Source: Ectocarpus siliculosus (lineage: Eukaryota > Sar > Phaeophyceae > Ectocarpales > Ectocarpaceae). From it: a stretch of DNA of 64,000 nucleotides. Position numbers and translations under genes: made by a program. Below, piece after piece: positions 11,163 through 22,791 of the stretch. Every line of letters begins with the position of its first letter. Position 1 is the first letter of the stretch. Under the pieces are notes generated by a model, which ran no database searches, had not been told where the DNA came from, and worked only from the letters and a program-made list of their open reading frames with translations. The DNA is taken from the NCBI GenBank assembly GCA_000310025.1, contig FN649752.1:479003-543002 (forward strand), read 5' to 3'.

Positions 11163-13397
11163 CTACTGGAAGGGGAATGGAGGTGGCCCTGAGTAAGGCC
11201 GGTCGATGAACGGCACCATCTCGTTGTGCCTGTGCGCAAAGTTGCCCATGTATCGGTTCAGCTCTCTCACGGACACATACGCGTCCTTGGCAAGGGCCTG
11301 CGTGCGAGCAACGGTGGGCGGGATGGACTAACGGTGAGGGCGGTCTGTAAGCTTCATTTCCATGACAACGAGTCTACGTCGCCCCTCTTAGGCTACAGGC
11401 GGGTAGCCATTGCATTGCGAACCTATGCCTCGCACCGACCAACGTTCGCCGACATGGGGAGGTAGGGCTCGTGTGCTGGGTGCCAAGGTCAACGACCGAC
11501 TACCAAATCGAGTCATAACACACACCTACCTGCAACATGTGGTGCTCCAAGTGCTTCAACTCCGCGACCGCCAAGCCAGTCACAGAGTGGATCTTCTCAT
11601 AAAAGCTGGAGCAGAAGAAGGGAGAGGGGGTTAAGGGAGGCGGGCGTCAACAGAGGACCAGTGAATCCCGTTACAACCCTTGAGAGATGATAACTAAGAC
11701 AGGGCATCGCACATGCGCTCATGACGGGGACCTTTCAGGTGGAAAACAGGGTTTGGTGGTTTGGTACACCACTTGCCGAAGGTCAAGGGTAACCAATTAT
11801 TTGCTGCTGCACCACAATATATGTTCCTGCTTTATGTCTCGCCATAAACATCAGACAAGGAGCACGAGAGCGGGTAAATCGCATTAATTTCAGCTCGCAA
11901 CGGTAACTTTAAGCCTCTCCGTACCACCGGGTGAGGATATCGAAGAAGATCGAAATTGGATTATGTGGGCAGGTGCTGGGTGACGGATGTTGCTTACATG
12001 TCGTTGAACACAGATGGAGGCTTCTCGGCGATAAACTTGATGGCGATGATCAAGCTAGCCGTGAACAGCCGATGTGCAGTAAGCGGGGTGACGTAGAGGT
12101 GCAGCTCCGAGGAGGGAAGGGCCAGCCGGTCCATGTACCTGGGTTTCAATCACGTCAGTTCACGCGGCAAGGCAACAAAGTCGCAATACGTTACGCACTG
12201 CGAAGACCACACCCAGTCATTTTTTGTGACGTGGTTTGTCTTCCTGAGCAGTAGGCAGCGGCGGGGATGATGCCGTCCAAGCGCCCAAAGGCATGCTGCT
12301 TTCTGGTGCGAAACAACAACAACAACGAGGTACTGCTACAGAGCTCGCTGGTTGAGTTTCCACGGCACGTAGACATTGTCGCCATTCTTGCCACTTTCGA
12401 TCTATTTTTCGAGGCTTTTTGGCTGGTGGCAGAGGAATTATCAACACAGAGTACGATACATATCGAGAGACGCGCGTTTGTGACCATTTTCCGCGCCAGA
12501 TGGTCCCATCTAACTTGGCTACCAATCCTGTTGCTTGTTACGTCACACATCCATTCGCGACTTGTAGTATTGTGGCAGCTCCTCATGCTGTTCGCGTGCC
12601 CCACTGCGGTTTCACTGCCATGACACATCCCGCTTTTCTGCACTCACACGAGGGTAAGCATGAGGCACAGGTTCGGGCAGACGATGTTGTTGGCAACTCT
12701 CTCCACGAACTCCGCCACGGCCACCGACGGCATCGTCGCAGAATGAAACACGCTTTTCTTGCGTCCCTGGAGAACACGGGCAGAACACGCACGGAAGCAA
12801 ATGGGTGCCGGTGACGACATGTGTGCGGAGGGGCAACGGCCTGCTTGACGCTAAAATGGTCCGCCGTACTCGTATCGGCACGACGCGCTGGTCCCGACGA
12901 GGTACAGGGCAACGTTGACATTGCTATTCCTAGGCGGTTCTACGAGTTCTACGAGGCCGTGCCCTCAAAGCAGCCAACGCCACGCACGGCCTGTCTGTTC
13001 GGCTTTATGGACAAGAGATCGGGAGTAAGCCTGACACAGCCTCCAGGTTTGATCACAACCGCTGGGTAACGAAGAAAGCACCACCAATAAGGCGCAATAT
13101 CACGACGCGGGTCTCGAACATTTGGGCGCGAGGAGGCGAAGTGCTTACTTACCGACGGCATGCTCCTCATAGAGGGCGTCTGGGTTGCAAAACAACAAAA
13201 AAGACAAGTCTGTCACGGCAACGCACCCTTTCCCCCAAGAACAGCTCGTTCATGTTAGCCAGCTTCTGAAGAACCACCGCAATGTAGCCACCCAGGTCAG
13301 CTCGGTCCTCCTCTTCCAACGAGATGGCGAGAGAACGTAATTCGTCCATCGGCTCTGGTTGCTCGAACCGCCTGTGGATCGGCGGGCTGAATGGCAT
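11163..13397 (-). CDS. Cyclin, PHO80-like (U/P-type)
   Basis: Regulatory subunit for a cyclin-dependent kinase. Five exons, all GT-AG and in phase: 13397-13227, 12766-12648, 12138-11998, 11605-11530, 11297-11163, giving about 213 residues, normal for this class. The cyclin box starts with PSVAVAEFVERV, continues across the splice to LTLVYMDRLALPSSEL, then TAHRLFTASLIIAIKFIAE with the conserved His-Arg of PHO80-type cyclins. FYEKIHSVTGLAVAELKHLE follows, corresponding to the GG(I/V)...ELN.LE helix, and the protein ends in a Pro/Phe-rich tail. Start chosen at MPFSPPIH; MDELRSL (13350) is an alternative. By homology such cyclins bind PHO85/CDK5-like kinases in nutrient or cell-cycle control; the partner here is unknown. 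Intron 1 also contains an open stretch (about 12860-12960) that might be an alternative exon. Confidence 0.9.
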
Positions 13398-15012
13398 CTG
13401 ATGGCAACGCCGACACCAAGAGGAGAAAAGCGCAGGAACAAGACGATCGGTGCCGCTGAAGCCCCGTTCGACGACGAAGATAGAAGCACGTATTTGGTAC
13501 AAAAGACCAGCTACCTACGTGGTGCTGAGTCCACTTGTGTGCTCGAAACTTCACGCTCATTTCGTCCTCTTCGTTGTTGCCGTACGGAAAAGGGAAACAT
13601 CGATAAACACCTCCCAGAATACCTCCAGAAAAGTCCTGGTGTCTGGTCTTCATCGGGAACACAGCTCGTAGAAACACAGAAAGGGCCCGCGGGACGGCAG
13701 ACGGCCTGAAGTCTGCCTTCTATGGATACGTTTGATGTACCACCCAAATCCTCATTGGTAGCATGGCTGTCGATTCACGATAAAAACAAATGTGTCGCTG
13801 CCGTAGGGTCCTTTGATATATAGTCTGTTCGGATATTCCAGTAGGCCACAAGGTCTTGCAACACATACAACAGCAGCAAAGGGGATATGTTCAAGTCTTT
13901 CCTACGTTGGTACTGCTTAGCACGAGACATCCTGCAACCAGCGCAAACTTGCTAAAATAAAACTTGCTAAAATTGATGTTCGGCGGCTACTCACCCCATG
14001 TGGATTTGGTCCGGGTATTGGCTGGTTTCTCCAGTCGCCCCAGTCTCCACCATCGAAAGAAGAGTCTGTCCGCAAGCGAGCAGAGACGAGAGTGTCTCTC
14101 AAGGCCAACAGCGGAAAATATAATCGCATCGATGTTTGCTATGCACACTTGTACGATACGGCTAGGACAGAACGACATGTATACCGTCCGTGTTACCCAG
14201 CTACCTTTCATGACCTTCACCCTTTGCCACCACCTACGCACACACATCGATCTAACCCCCTTCCAGCACGCTTCTTTGTCGTGCTGATGTACCTACCCTA
14301 CAGCAGTTATTGTTCACTGCTGTGTAGCGCATGTAGATATGCATCATGAATGCAATGTTCAGCGTCCTGCATGCGGACGATGCGTACGTTGTGGTCAACG
14401 GATGAAATGTGCAACATGACCTACATGTGATGCCGAATCCCGCCCTCATTTCCACGCGAGACAAACCTTGTGAGTCGTATCCCTGTGGAGGTACAGATGG
14501 ATAATGGTAACCTCCTCCCCCTGGCCGACGCGCCGTGGTGAGCTGAAGAAGGGAGAGCAAGAGCACCGCACCTTTGGACACGTGTTGGACTGCCCGGCTT
14601 CGGGGTCTTTTCCGCGAGCTAGGCGGCCGGGTTTCGGCGAGCATCGACGCTGTCGGCATTTTCTGTATGCCACCTAGGCACCGACTTCAGGCTGGGGAAG
14701 TCCGACAGCGAACGAGTTAGAGAGAAGCTCGTTCGCGTGCGAGACAGAGGATAAATACAGGAACAAGAACAGGCCGCGGAGGCATGTGGGCAGGAGAGGA
14801 GACTACAAATGCAACAGACGAGGGGGGCTCGTGGACAAATATCTAGTAGGGTACCCGTCATTGTGCACATAGTCTATATGTAGGTAGTTTCTGGTGCTTC
14901 TTCTGCGGGTGCCCCCACCGGAAACGCCCACATGACGGCAAGCAGGAGAGCGGGACACAGGAGGAGCAGAGAGCGACCATGCCACGGCGGCGAACGGCAC
15001 CCACAAACAAAG
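13398..15012. other. Divergent intergenic region between cyclin and VTE1
   Basis: The two genes point away from each other, so both promoters and 5' UTRs should be here. Purine/pyrimidine-biased stretches are present but I could assign no TATA box, known operator or exon with confidence. Confidence 0.4.
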
Positions 15013-18000
15013 ATGTGGGCTGCGCTGTTTTGCACCATACTAGTTTCGTCCAGCGTACAGGTCGGAGAGGGAGTCGGTTTCACGCCCGTCGGGAAGAAGA
15101 TGCTGAGGACGCTTCGAGGCGGAGCTCGACATGGAGAATCGGGCAGTAGTGCAACGAATACGACGCGAAGAACAGCCTGGTCGCCGCCGTGGCTAGCACG
15201 GCGGTGCAGCAGGGGAAAGAAGATGAAAGCCACGTCGGTGTTGGCCCCAAACGAAGCAGCGAGAAGAGCATCGCCTGCGCGCGGTTCTACGTTCAATAGT
15301 GCCCTGGCTTCTATGATCGGCGCCATCTTGTTGGGGGGCGGGACGCTAAGCTTGTCACCAACAGTCGTAGAGGCGTCTCCGTTCGACCCACGACCTCCGC
15401 CCAAGTCTACCCGTCAGCCATTTTTTGAAGGGTGGTTCATTCGGTGGGTTAAAGTGGTAGAAGGCGTAGCGTGACAGTGAACGTTTCGCTATTGTTTTCA
15501 ACTTTCAACATGAAACACATGTAGTTGCAGTGGTGCCGTGCAAGGCTCTTGGTCGGTTCGGTCGGTGTTCCCGTAGACTATGCCGTTGATACATACGTCG
15601 AAACTGATACTTGCCTCGGTATCATCATCATTCGAGTATCCCCTCCTTGTTGCTTGCATGAAACATTTCAGATTCACGTCAGTGCATATGACATGAATGT
15701 CGTCTCGCGCAACATGAAACAGGAACCTGCCTCGCAGATCGTGCACACAAGTGCCGACTCGTAGGCAACATAGCAGCAGTAGACTCACGTTCGTTGGCTA
15801 TATTCGTCCAGCATCCTGTCTCGCCGACGATGAACATGTATCCATATTTCATGTTTCAGACAACGCCCCGCCTACCGGACCGGTGCCTCGAAATCGCTAC
15901 CCGCCCCTTAAGGTTGGTGGACCATGAGCAGAGACTCAGCTTCGCGGTGATAATCGGTTCCTTTCGAGGGCACGGTGGAAAGGAACTCGACCAGCACTAC
16001 GTTTCCCTGTCCTACCTCCACGAGCCCAAGGGAGGGCTCCTCCCAGCAGAGGAGGAAAACGATCCCGAGGAAGAACCGACCGCCACCGAAGATGTCGATA
16101 TTGGCGGCGGATGGGGGGGGGGGGAAGGGGAATCGGCCCAAGCGCGATCGTCCGAGATCGCGAAGCGCTTTTCGAAGTGGATACGCGCCCAGCGGTTGGC
16201 CGTGCTGCGAGAATTCGGCGCAGAAGAGGAGGAAAGTGACGGCGGGTTGGAAGACCCGGGCGCGTTGACGAAGGGGGAGAGTGGTGCTGGAGCGGTGCAG
16301 GGGGAAGACCAATCACCAGAAACAGGGGAGAACAGCGCTGAACCTACGACTGGTACGGATGGCGACGACGGTGCCACCGCTGGTCGAGAGGAGAGAGAAG
16401 AACCCTTCGACGACACGTTGCCGGAGGAGGAGAGTGAGGGGCAGGGGCAGGGGGACGAAGAGGTTGGGGAGGCTGAGACGACACCGGAGACCGAGACGGC
16501 ACCAGATAGGGAACAGGACATCGCAGACCAGGGGAACGACGAGGACGAAGCCGAGAGCGACGGATTAGAAAGTAGAGATTGGCTGGAGGGGGATGGGGGC
16601 GGCGAGCTCATGAACGCCGTGCGAAAGCGGCAGGCAGGGAGGTCCCCACTTTTGCGGGCGTCAGATAGAGAGGCCACGGCGGCGAGAGACGTCGGGATGG
16701 TAGAGACGGGCAGAACCGCCGTCGACGCCATCGACCCAGGGCCTGCCGCAAATGAAGGTCCAACGGATAGTGCTCCTGAAGCCGAAGATTCAGGAGTCGG
16801 AGCTGACGAGCCCGTCGTGCAGCGGTCGTCCCCGTCGCAAGAACTGCCTTCGAAGCTTTCGGGTGGCGGCGGCAGCGGCGGCGCTTCGTTGAAACATGTG
16901 ACGCCCCACGACGAGGCTACCGAGCGCACCCATACGTTTCACGCCTTCCCCCCTGCCGACACGGTGACTATCTTATGCCGAGGAGAGCCGGTCAATGGGG
17001 TGCCAAACCTGCGGGACGATCCCAGTTTTACGTGGGAGGCGGACGGAATCGGGTGAGTTCTCGTGCCTGTAGGGTTGGGTATACTTAGTAGGTCCGTTCG
17101 TCGTAGTGTCGAACGGCTTTGATGTTGTTGGTTTGGTTTGTTTTCTTTTCGATGGGCGTTTGGGCTAGTTGGACGGTATTCGCGTGGGCGAAGCCTATCT
17201 AGCTAAGTCGATCCGAGAAGCCTGTGGTAGCTGTTGCGTTGATCGTGTAGCGCGTGATTCACCCTTGTGTTTTGCTATTGTGGCGAGCGCTTGCTGCTCG
17301 ATTTCATGGGGAGCGGAGTGCATACCGTTGTCGCGTCACGCTCCGACTCGAACGGCACCGCGCCATCTCGATACCCTTGCCTTTTTCACTGTTTCGTTTG
17401 CATAGGTCGTTTGCCGTTGATGGGGACAAAGGCCGACTGTCCTTCCAGCTGCCAGAGCTGAGTGTAGCGGCCAGCTTCCGGTATCGACAGCCTTGGTCAG
17501 AAGAGCGGCCGAACTCCGCCGGGCCAGAAGGCTGGCTTCAGAGGACAGGGCTCCTACCGCTGCACTACTTTGTGGTGAGGAAAGTGTTTTGTGTCTTGTA
17601 CGAGACGGAACAGCGGTGCCAGCCTGGCCCATCGTGTTTTTATGAAGCGCACCCTCAACCGTGCACGGAAACCTTCCACCGCATGTTTGTGCAGTGTTGG
17701 AAAAGGGGTGGGTGGGGCGACCATGTTTTAGACGTAGGCTAGGCCGACCCACTCGCTGTGGTATTCTACATAACACATTTTTTGTTTGCGCGGACAGCAA
17801 TCCATGGGAAGCGAGGCAGGGTACAGCCTGAAGGCGACAGGTGCGCCTAGAGCGGTGGTGGGGCGAGGAAGCATACACATGGAGGCCAATTACGGGGAGT
17901 CTTTCCCGACGGGATGGGTCTGGGCGCAGGTGTGTGACCGATATGAAGCGCAAACTGACGTGTTGTCCCAGCGAGTTTGTCGAGTCCGAGCGTTGTTTGT

Positions 18001-19973
18001 CTGGCTTGATATTTACTGCCTACTGTGCTTTCGCCGTTCCGTTGCAAGTCGATCTGCTAAATGTGATTTATAAAGGAGGGGCGCCATCGATGTCGTACTC
18101 CACGAAACGTTGCTCCCGCCCTCTCTCTGGTTCGCGGATATACATATCGTCACTACCGTTATGACTGCTGTCACGCTGCGATTTTGACGGTTCATTGCGA
18201 TAGGGTTGCAGCGCAACGAAGGGTCTTTGCGGCAACGTCTTCCGTGACGGAGAGCTGACAAACCCCGACGGAGGGTCCGCACAAGAAGCGTCCGCCGGGA
18301 GACGCGCAGCTGGGGGCAAAGCCGACGGCCTCGGGGGTTCCAAAAAGGATTCGGCAACGCCGCGGTTCGTGCTAACGGGGTGAGCACCTTATCGTAGCTT
18401 CGACGAGTTGGTGTTGCTTGTTGCTGAACCGAGGAGATGTTGTTGCCAGCATTATTTTCTCGCGGAGACGTGTGTGAGTTTTTAGTATTAGCATCGACCG
18501 CGCTAGCCGGCTGACCAATGAAAAGACGTCAGTCTTAGTGCGGTTGAAAACACAAAACACTGCTATCTGACGTGTGTGTGCGTGTGATTTATTTTTAACC
18601 GTTGCGTTGTTCACCTCGGCGCGCTTCCTGAAGATTTTGACATCCCTCCCCCACTGCTGTGCGGTGTTTTTCCTTCCTGGAAGAGGACGCTTCGTGATCG
18701 GGCCGATAACGACCACCAGCTTCGTTTTGGCGTTTCGATCGGAGCGACATAACTGGAACTTCCGAACGACGGATCTTGATCGCATCGTGGTGACAGCAAG
18801 TCGAAAAGATCATCGGTTAACTCTGGTCGCCAAGTCGTGGGGGGACAACCGTGTCCTCAAAGCGGACATTCGCGTGAGTCTGGCCGATAAGCAGCCACGC
18901 GTGAGCATGGGACTCCAGTCTCGAGGTTGAGACTCCCGCCTCACCTGTTTCTCTGGAGAAGTTTGTCGAACTTCGACTTCTACTGTAGGTGATGAACCTG
19001 CTTTCTACCTTATGACCCTGTACGAGGTGAATCGAATTCGCTGTTCCTGTACTTGTTTATGCACACACCTGGAACTGGCACGCCTTCACTACTTTTCCAG
19101 GTTCATCTACTCTCTACGCTGACGTTTTTGCCCAATATTAGCAGCAACCTTCCTCGTAGATATGGTGTCATCGTACGTCAGCAATAACATCGACTGCGCT
19201 TCTTCCGCTCGCTAACAGCCGAAATACGTTTCACCCCGGGCGATGCAGGCACCGGAGGGCTCTTTCGGCTCTGCCATCTACGTGCCGACGCCCGAAGGTT
19301 TTTCCAACGCCCCGGGTTGTGTCGAGTCATACGCGGCTACAGCCAGGTTTCGACTCTACACGAAAGGGGATAAGTTGGAAGGGGACGGGGTGACTCGGCC
19401 GCTGGTGCTGCGGGAAGAGGTCGAGTTTAAGGCGAGTAGGCAACAAGGCAAAGAGGTTGGCGTTCCATTCTTGCGGCTAGTGATGTTTTCCTGGCATTGG
19501 CACTCTCCCGAAGCCAAGCGGAAGTAGGCTCGTACCAGTTTTTTTTTGTCGACTGCGTGCACTGCCTTACATGGCCTTTTAAGCCATTCTCGAGACGCGT
19601 CACTGCCGTTGCTGCTGCAGTGCATGTAAGGTGCTGTTGATCAGATGTAGAGTTTGTTTCGGGGACGGGTTTTCTGTTTCGGGTTGGCAGCAAGCTGTGA
19701 CAACATGCCCAGAGGTATGATGCCTGCTTTCTGACCTGCGAGCGCTGGTACATCTGTCGTAGCGTGGACAGTCAGTCTTGACCAAGCATGTTTTACCAGC
19801 ATGGTTTCCTAAGCCGGGAGGGACGTTTGCTTGGTCGTACTGCTGCACTGCTTGAAGCAATTGAGCTACGTGCACCGACCACTCCCTGCCCCCCCCCCCC
19901 CCCCCTCTCGGCTCTTCGGATGTCTCTACAGTTGGCAGCTTTGGAGTTCGGCGGAGAGTACCAAGACACATGA
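15013..19973 (+). CDS. VTE1: Tocopherol cyclase with large acidic insertion
   Basis: Plastid enzyme that closes the chromanol ring of tocopherols (vitamin E). Eight exons in phase: 15013-15443, 15913-17052, 17406-17574, 17798-17929, 18204-18379, 18684-18873, 19249-19431, 19932-19973, about 820 residues (plant enzymes ~480). N-terminus MWAALFCTILVSSSVQ is signal-peptide-like, then a Ser/Arg-rich stretch, as expected for import into a secondary plastid. Family motifs: PFFEGWFIR, LSFAVIIGSFRG, GWLQRTGLLPLHYF, ANYGESFPTGWVWAQ, HNWNFRTTDLDRIVVTAS and the C-terminal LAALEFGG. Between YLHEPKGG and VTPHDEATERTH lies a ~287-residue Glu/Asp/Gly-rich insertion (16036-16897). The last intron needs a GC donor (AAG|GCGAGT). 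An upstream in-frame ATG at 14932 would add a basic leader without signal character. Confidence 0.93.
18475..18565 (-). repeat. Dispersed ~85-bp repeat, copy 1 (VTE1 intron)
   Basis: On the minus strand this reads TTTTCAACCGCACT, then ACGTCTTTTCATTGGTCAGC and CGGCTAGCGCGGTCGAT. A second copy lies at 30262-30352 on the plus strand with only a few differences. Both copies are in introns of unrelated genes. Confidence 0.8.
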
Positions 19974-20659
19974 CCATGTTGCAGCCCCTTTTATCGGCAC
20001 TTTCGTCGTGCCTGTTGGCAACGCGCCGAATGCGTTACGCCGTATGCTCTATTGCACGTCGCTTTTTGTACCGATACTTGCCAGTGATTGATGTGGCCTG
20101 TCGGCCTCTTCCAAGCACACGTCGGTAGCTACGTTAGGTTGGAGGTGCGAGGTGGACTGTTGGGCAAATACGTTTGTCAGTCGTTGGTTTGTTGCTTGTT
20201 GTGGGATGCATGAATCACCTGCATAGTTATAGACTATTTGTTGCTGTTGGTGCCGGGAAAATATCCTCAAGACACGGTCTCCTGTTTCTTTTAGTATGTC
20301 TTGTGTGTGGTGCCACGGTCTTCTGTGCCTGATGTTGCCCCAGAGGAATCACGCGACGGAATATCTTAGGTCACCGGGCAGGACATCACGCTTGCTTACA
20401 AAACTTGTATTATTGTGGCGTTTCAACGAAGGAGCTCATCATCGGGGTGTAACTCAGCGTCCGAAAGGGTGGGAAAGGCAAGACTGACACTAGAACAAGA
20501 CCGCGGTGCATTTTTTCTTCTACACGAAGCGTACTACGGTGTGTTCGAGTACATGTGCATATTATGCAGCTGTTCGTGTTGCGAAAATGCCGGGGTTGGT
20601 GCACCGACTCCGCCCACTTGCATACGAACAACTGACATAGGTACACCGTCCGTCATGTT

Positions 20660-21150
20660 TTGGGGGGGTGTCATCAGAGGGCTCGCGGATTCAAATTCTG
20701 GAAGAACTACCACAAACTGGATAAAGAACCAGATAATCAGTGGGTGGGGGATGGGGGGGTGTTATCTACCGTATACGGTGTTTCAACTTGGATTTAGTGT
20801 GGTATAGTATAACCGGCACTGTATGTGTATAGGATTACTACATATAGGGTAGGCAAACTATTTACTTCGCACTTTTGACTTCGAAGAAGGGTTTTAGACT
20901 GCATGATATTTTTGTAGGTATACACATTAATTATCCCATACACACGTCTTAGTATATGTTTTTTTTACGACGATGCTAAAGCCTAGGTATACAATATGGA
21001 ATATACAGACTTTACCTACCCATACTAAATCCTATACAATTAACGCCATGGCAGACGCCCGAAAAAATGGCGGGGGCGGGCGGCGGGGAGGGGGTAGCCG
21101 TGCTTCCAGAAGTTGAATCCGCGAGCCCTCGTTTGGGGGGGTCCATGGAT
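20660..21150. mobile_element. Inverted-repeat element, ~490 bp, non-coding
   Basis: Outer arms at 20664-20704 and 21102-21147 are reverse complements (GAGGGCTCGCGGATTCAA followed by TTCTGGAAG). An inner pair at about 20825-20862 and 21008-21042 shares GTATAGGAT and GGGTAGG in opposite orientation. The AT-rich centre has no coding potential. Fits a MITE; boundaries are approximate and no target duplication was found. Confidence 0.65.
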
Positions 21151-21966
21151 GGCCCTTGGAAAGTGTTTTTATTTTTATTTTTCTTAATATGACACAACGA
21201 AACCATCTCTATCATAGAGTCTGAGACAGATTAGCAATGGATTCATGGCGTCAGAAAGTACCTGTATGTCTACGATTTCCCAGACAGCATGTAGGGACAT
21301 CTCCCCTGCGGGTAACAGGCTCAACAAGACAGTTTGGTAGCTGTCTTGTGTGTCTCATATATGTTATGTTGGGAAGGTGCAGATGATATGTGTTAGGTAC
21401 TGGTCGGGCGTTTTGTGTGTGACACCCTTTTAATCGTAGGGCATGCAATCTCCCTCAGTTTACAAACGTATTTTGTTTGCATTTTTCTCTTGGGAAAAAA
21501 CAAAAGGACGAAAAGAAAGAAAGGGAGGGCCGAAAACGGCTTGGGAAGTATTTTTTATTTTTTGGGTTTTTGGAAACAGGTTAAGTTGGGCCCAAAGCGA
21601 AGCCGCGTACAATGCGTCTTCTCTGGCATGTCAAATCTAGGCCACGGCTGGTACGAATCACTTGTAATCACAGAAAGAACGCGCCATCATTCGGGGGTTC
21701 GATTTTCACGAAATCTCAGACTTCAACACTATAAAACGGAGCATTTCCGTGGGTTCTCCGCTGACCTGTATACTCTGTAGCCAAGATCCGTTAATACTTT
21801 TGAACGGCGTTCCGCCACATAATATGACAGCCGCTGGTGTTGTTATTCCGGCCGCCTGTCTGACAGAAACTCCATTTCAACAGAAAACAGATCAGATCGC
21901 GTGGAGACCAGATGAAACAACAGCACAACAGACCTCCCTTTTGGTAGTCGAACCACGCTGCTCCAA

Positions 21967-22193
21967 ATATACCGTATATGACACAAGATAACACACCCCC
22001 TGGACCGATTTTCAAAGCTCGATTACTCCACGACGAAGAGGATGCATAAATGAAACAATACGTTTTCGAACAGCTCTCGACGAGACGGTTCCAACGCCGC
22101 CGTTTTCGGCGCTGTGACTCTTCCTGCTGTTGAGAAATCGAGCTTTGAAAATCGGCCAAGGGGGTGTGTTATCTTGTGTCATATACGGTACTG
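21967..22193. mobile_element. MITE with ~57-bp terminal inverted repeats, copy 1
   Basis: The ends are near-perfect reverse complements: TACCGTATATGACACAAGAT, then AACACACCCCCTGGACCGAT, then TTTCAAAGCTCGATT, with about five mismatches. The internal ~110 bp is non-coding. Shorter, more diverged relatives are at 31531-31651 and 33025-33222. This is the best-preserved copy. Confidence 0.88.
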
Positions 22194-22791
22194 CTGCTGT
22201 GCGGTATATTTTCGCAATAAAAAAAAAATGGAAATGTCATCCTAAAAAAAAAAAGTACGTGTGTTTCTGTGCTTTTCAACCTTTGGGCGATACTCTTCCA
22301 TTCACGTCACAACTCTTCCTTGAATCCGCCTACGACCCGCTGCTTCGAAGCCTTACTACCGTGCTCGCTCAAGAGGCGGGGTGCGCTGGGAGGATTGTTG
22401 GGGCGGTATCGCGGCAGGGGCGTGGGCGGGCGACAGACCTTTTGGGGGCTCTGCACTCAATTTAGAGGGAGAAGAAGCGGCAACGAGTTTAGCCGACGTG
22501 GGGTTCAAATCAGAAGAGTAGATCACGGAGCCGGCCACCCCACGCCACTTGCTTACGCGAGTAGAAAGGAGAGCCTCGGCAGGCGCACGCTCCGAATTCC
22601 GTCAGTCGTCGGCGTGGGGTTTGGAGCACCGGGACCCAAGCGCGGACTAAAACCATCTCTGTGTCCCTGCTGGGCGCAGAATAGTAGCCACGCAAAGGCA
22701 GCAGCACCAGGCACCGGGCCCACAGCCGATCGAGCTTCGACCCGGAGCCGTCGAGTCGGACGTGGTGAGGGTTTGGGGAGGGAGGCGGGCC

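Larger units (their letters stand above)
19974..22791. other. Repeat-rich gap between VTE1 and the surface-protein gene
   Basis: No gene recognised. AT-rich for this window around 20800-21050. Contains two inverted-repeat elements (20660-21150 and 21967-22193), plus a C14-like homopolymer near 19891. The last ~400 bp before 22792 should hold the promoter and 5' UTR of the next gene. Confidence 0.5.

Noticed and set aside
12855-12975. Open minus-strand stretch (VELVEPPRNSNVNVALYLVG) as an additional cyclin exon
   Set aside because: Exon 1 to exon 2 already join in phase; including this stretch breaks the frame and adds no cyclin motif. Kept only as a possible alternative exon.
16012-16929. 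305-residue Ser/Pro-rich open frame on the minus strand
   Set aside because: Exact antisense of the acidic VTE1 exon; Glu/Asp codons read backwards give Ser/Pro. No splice or start support.
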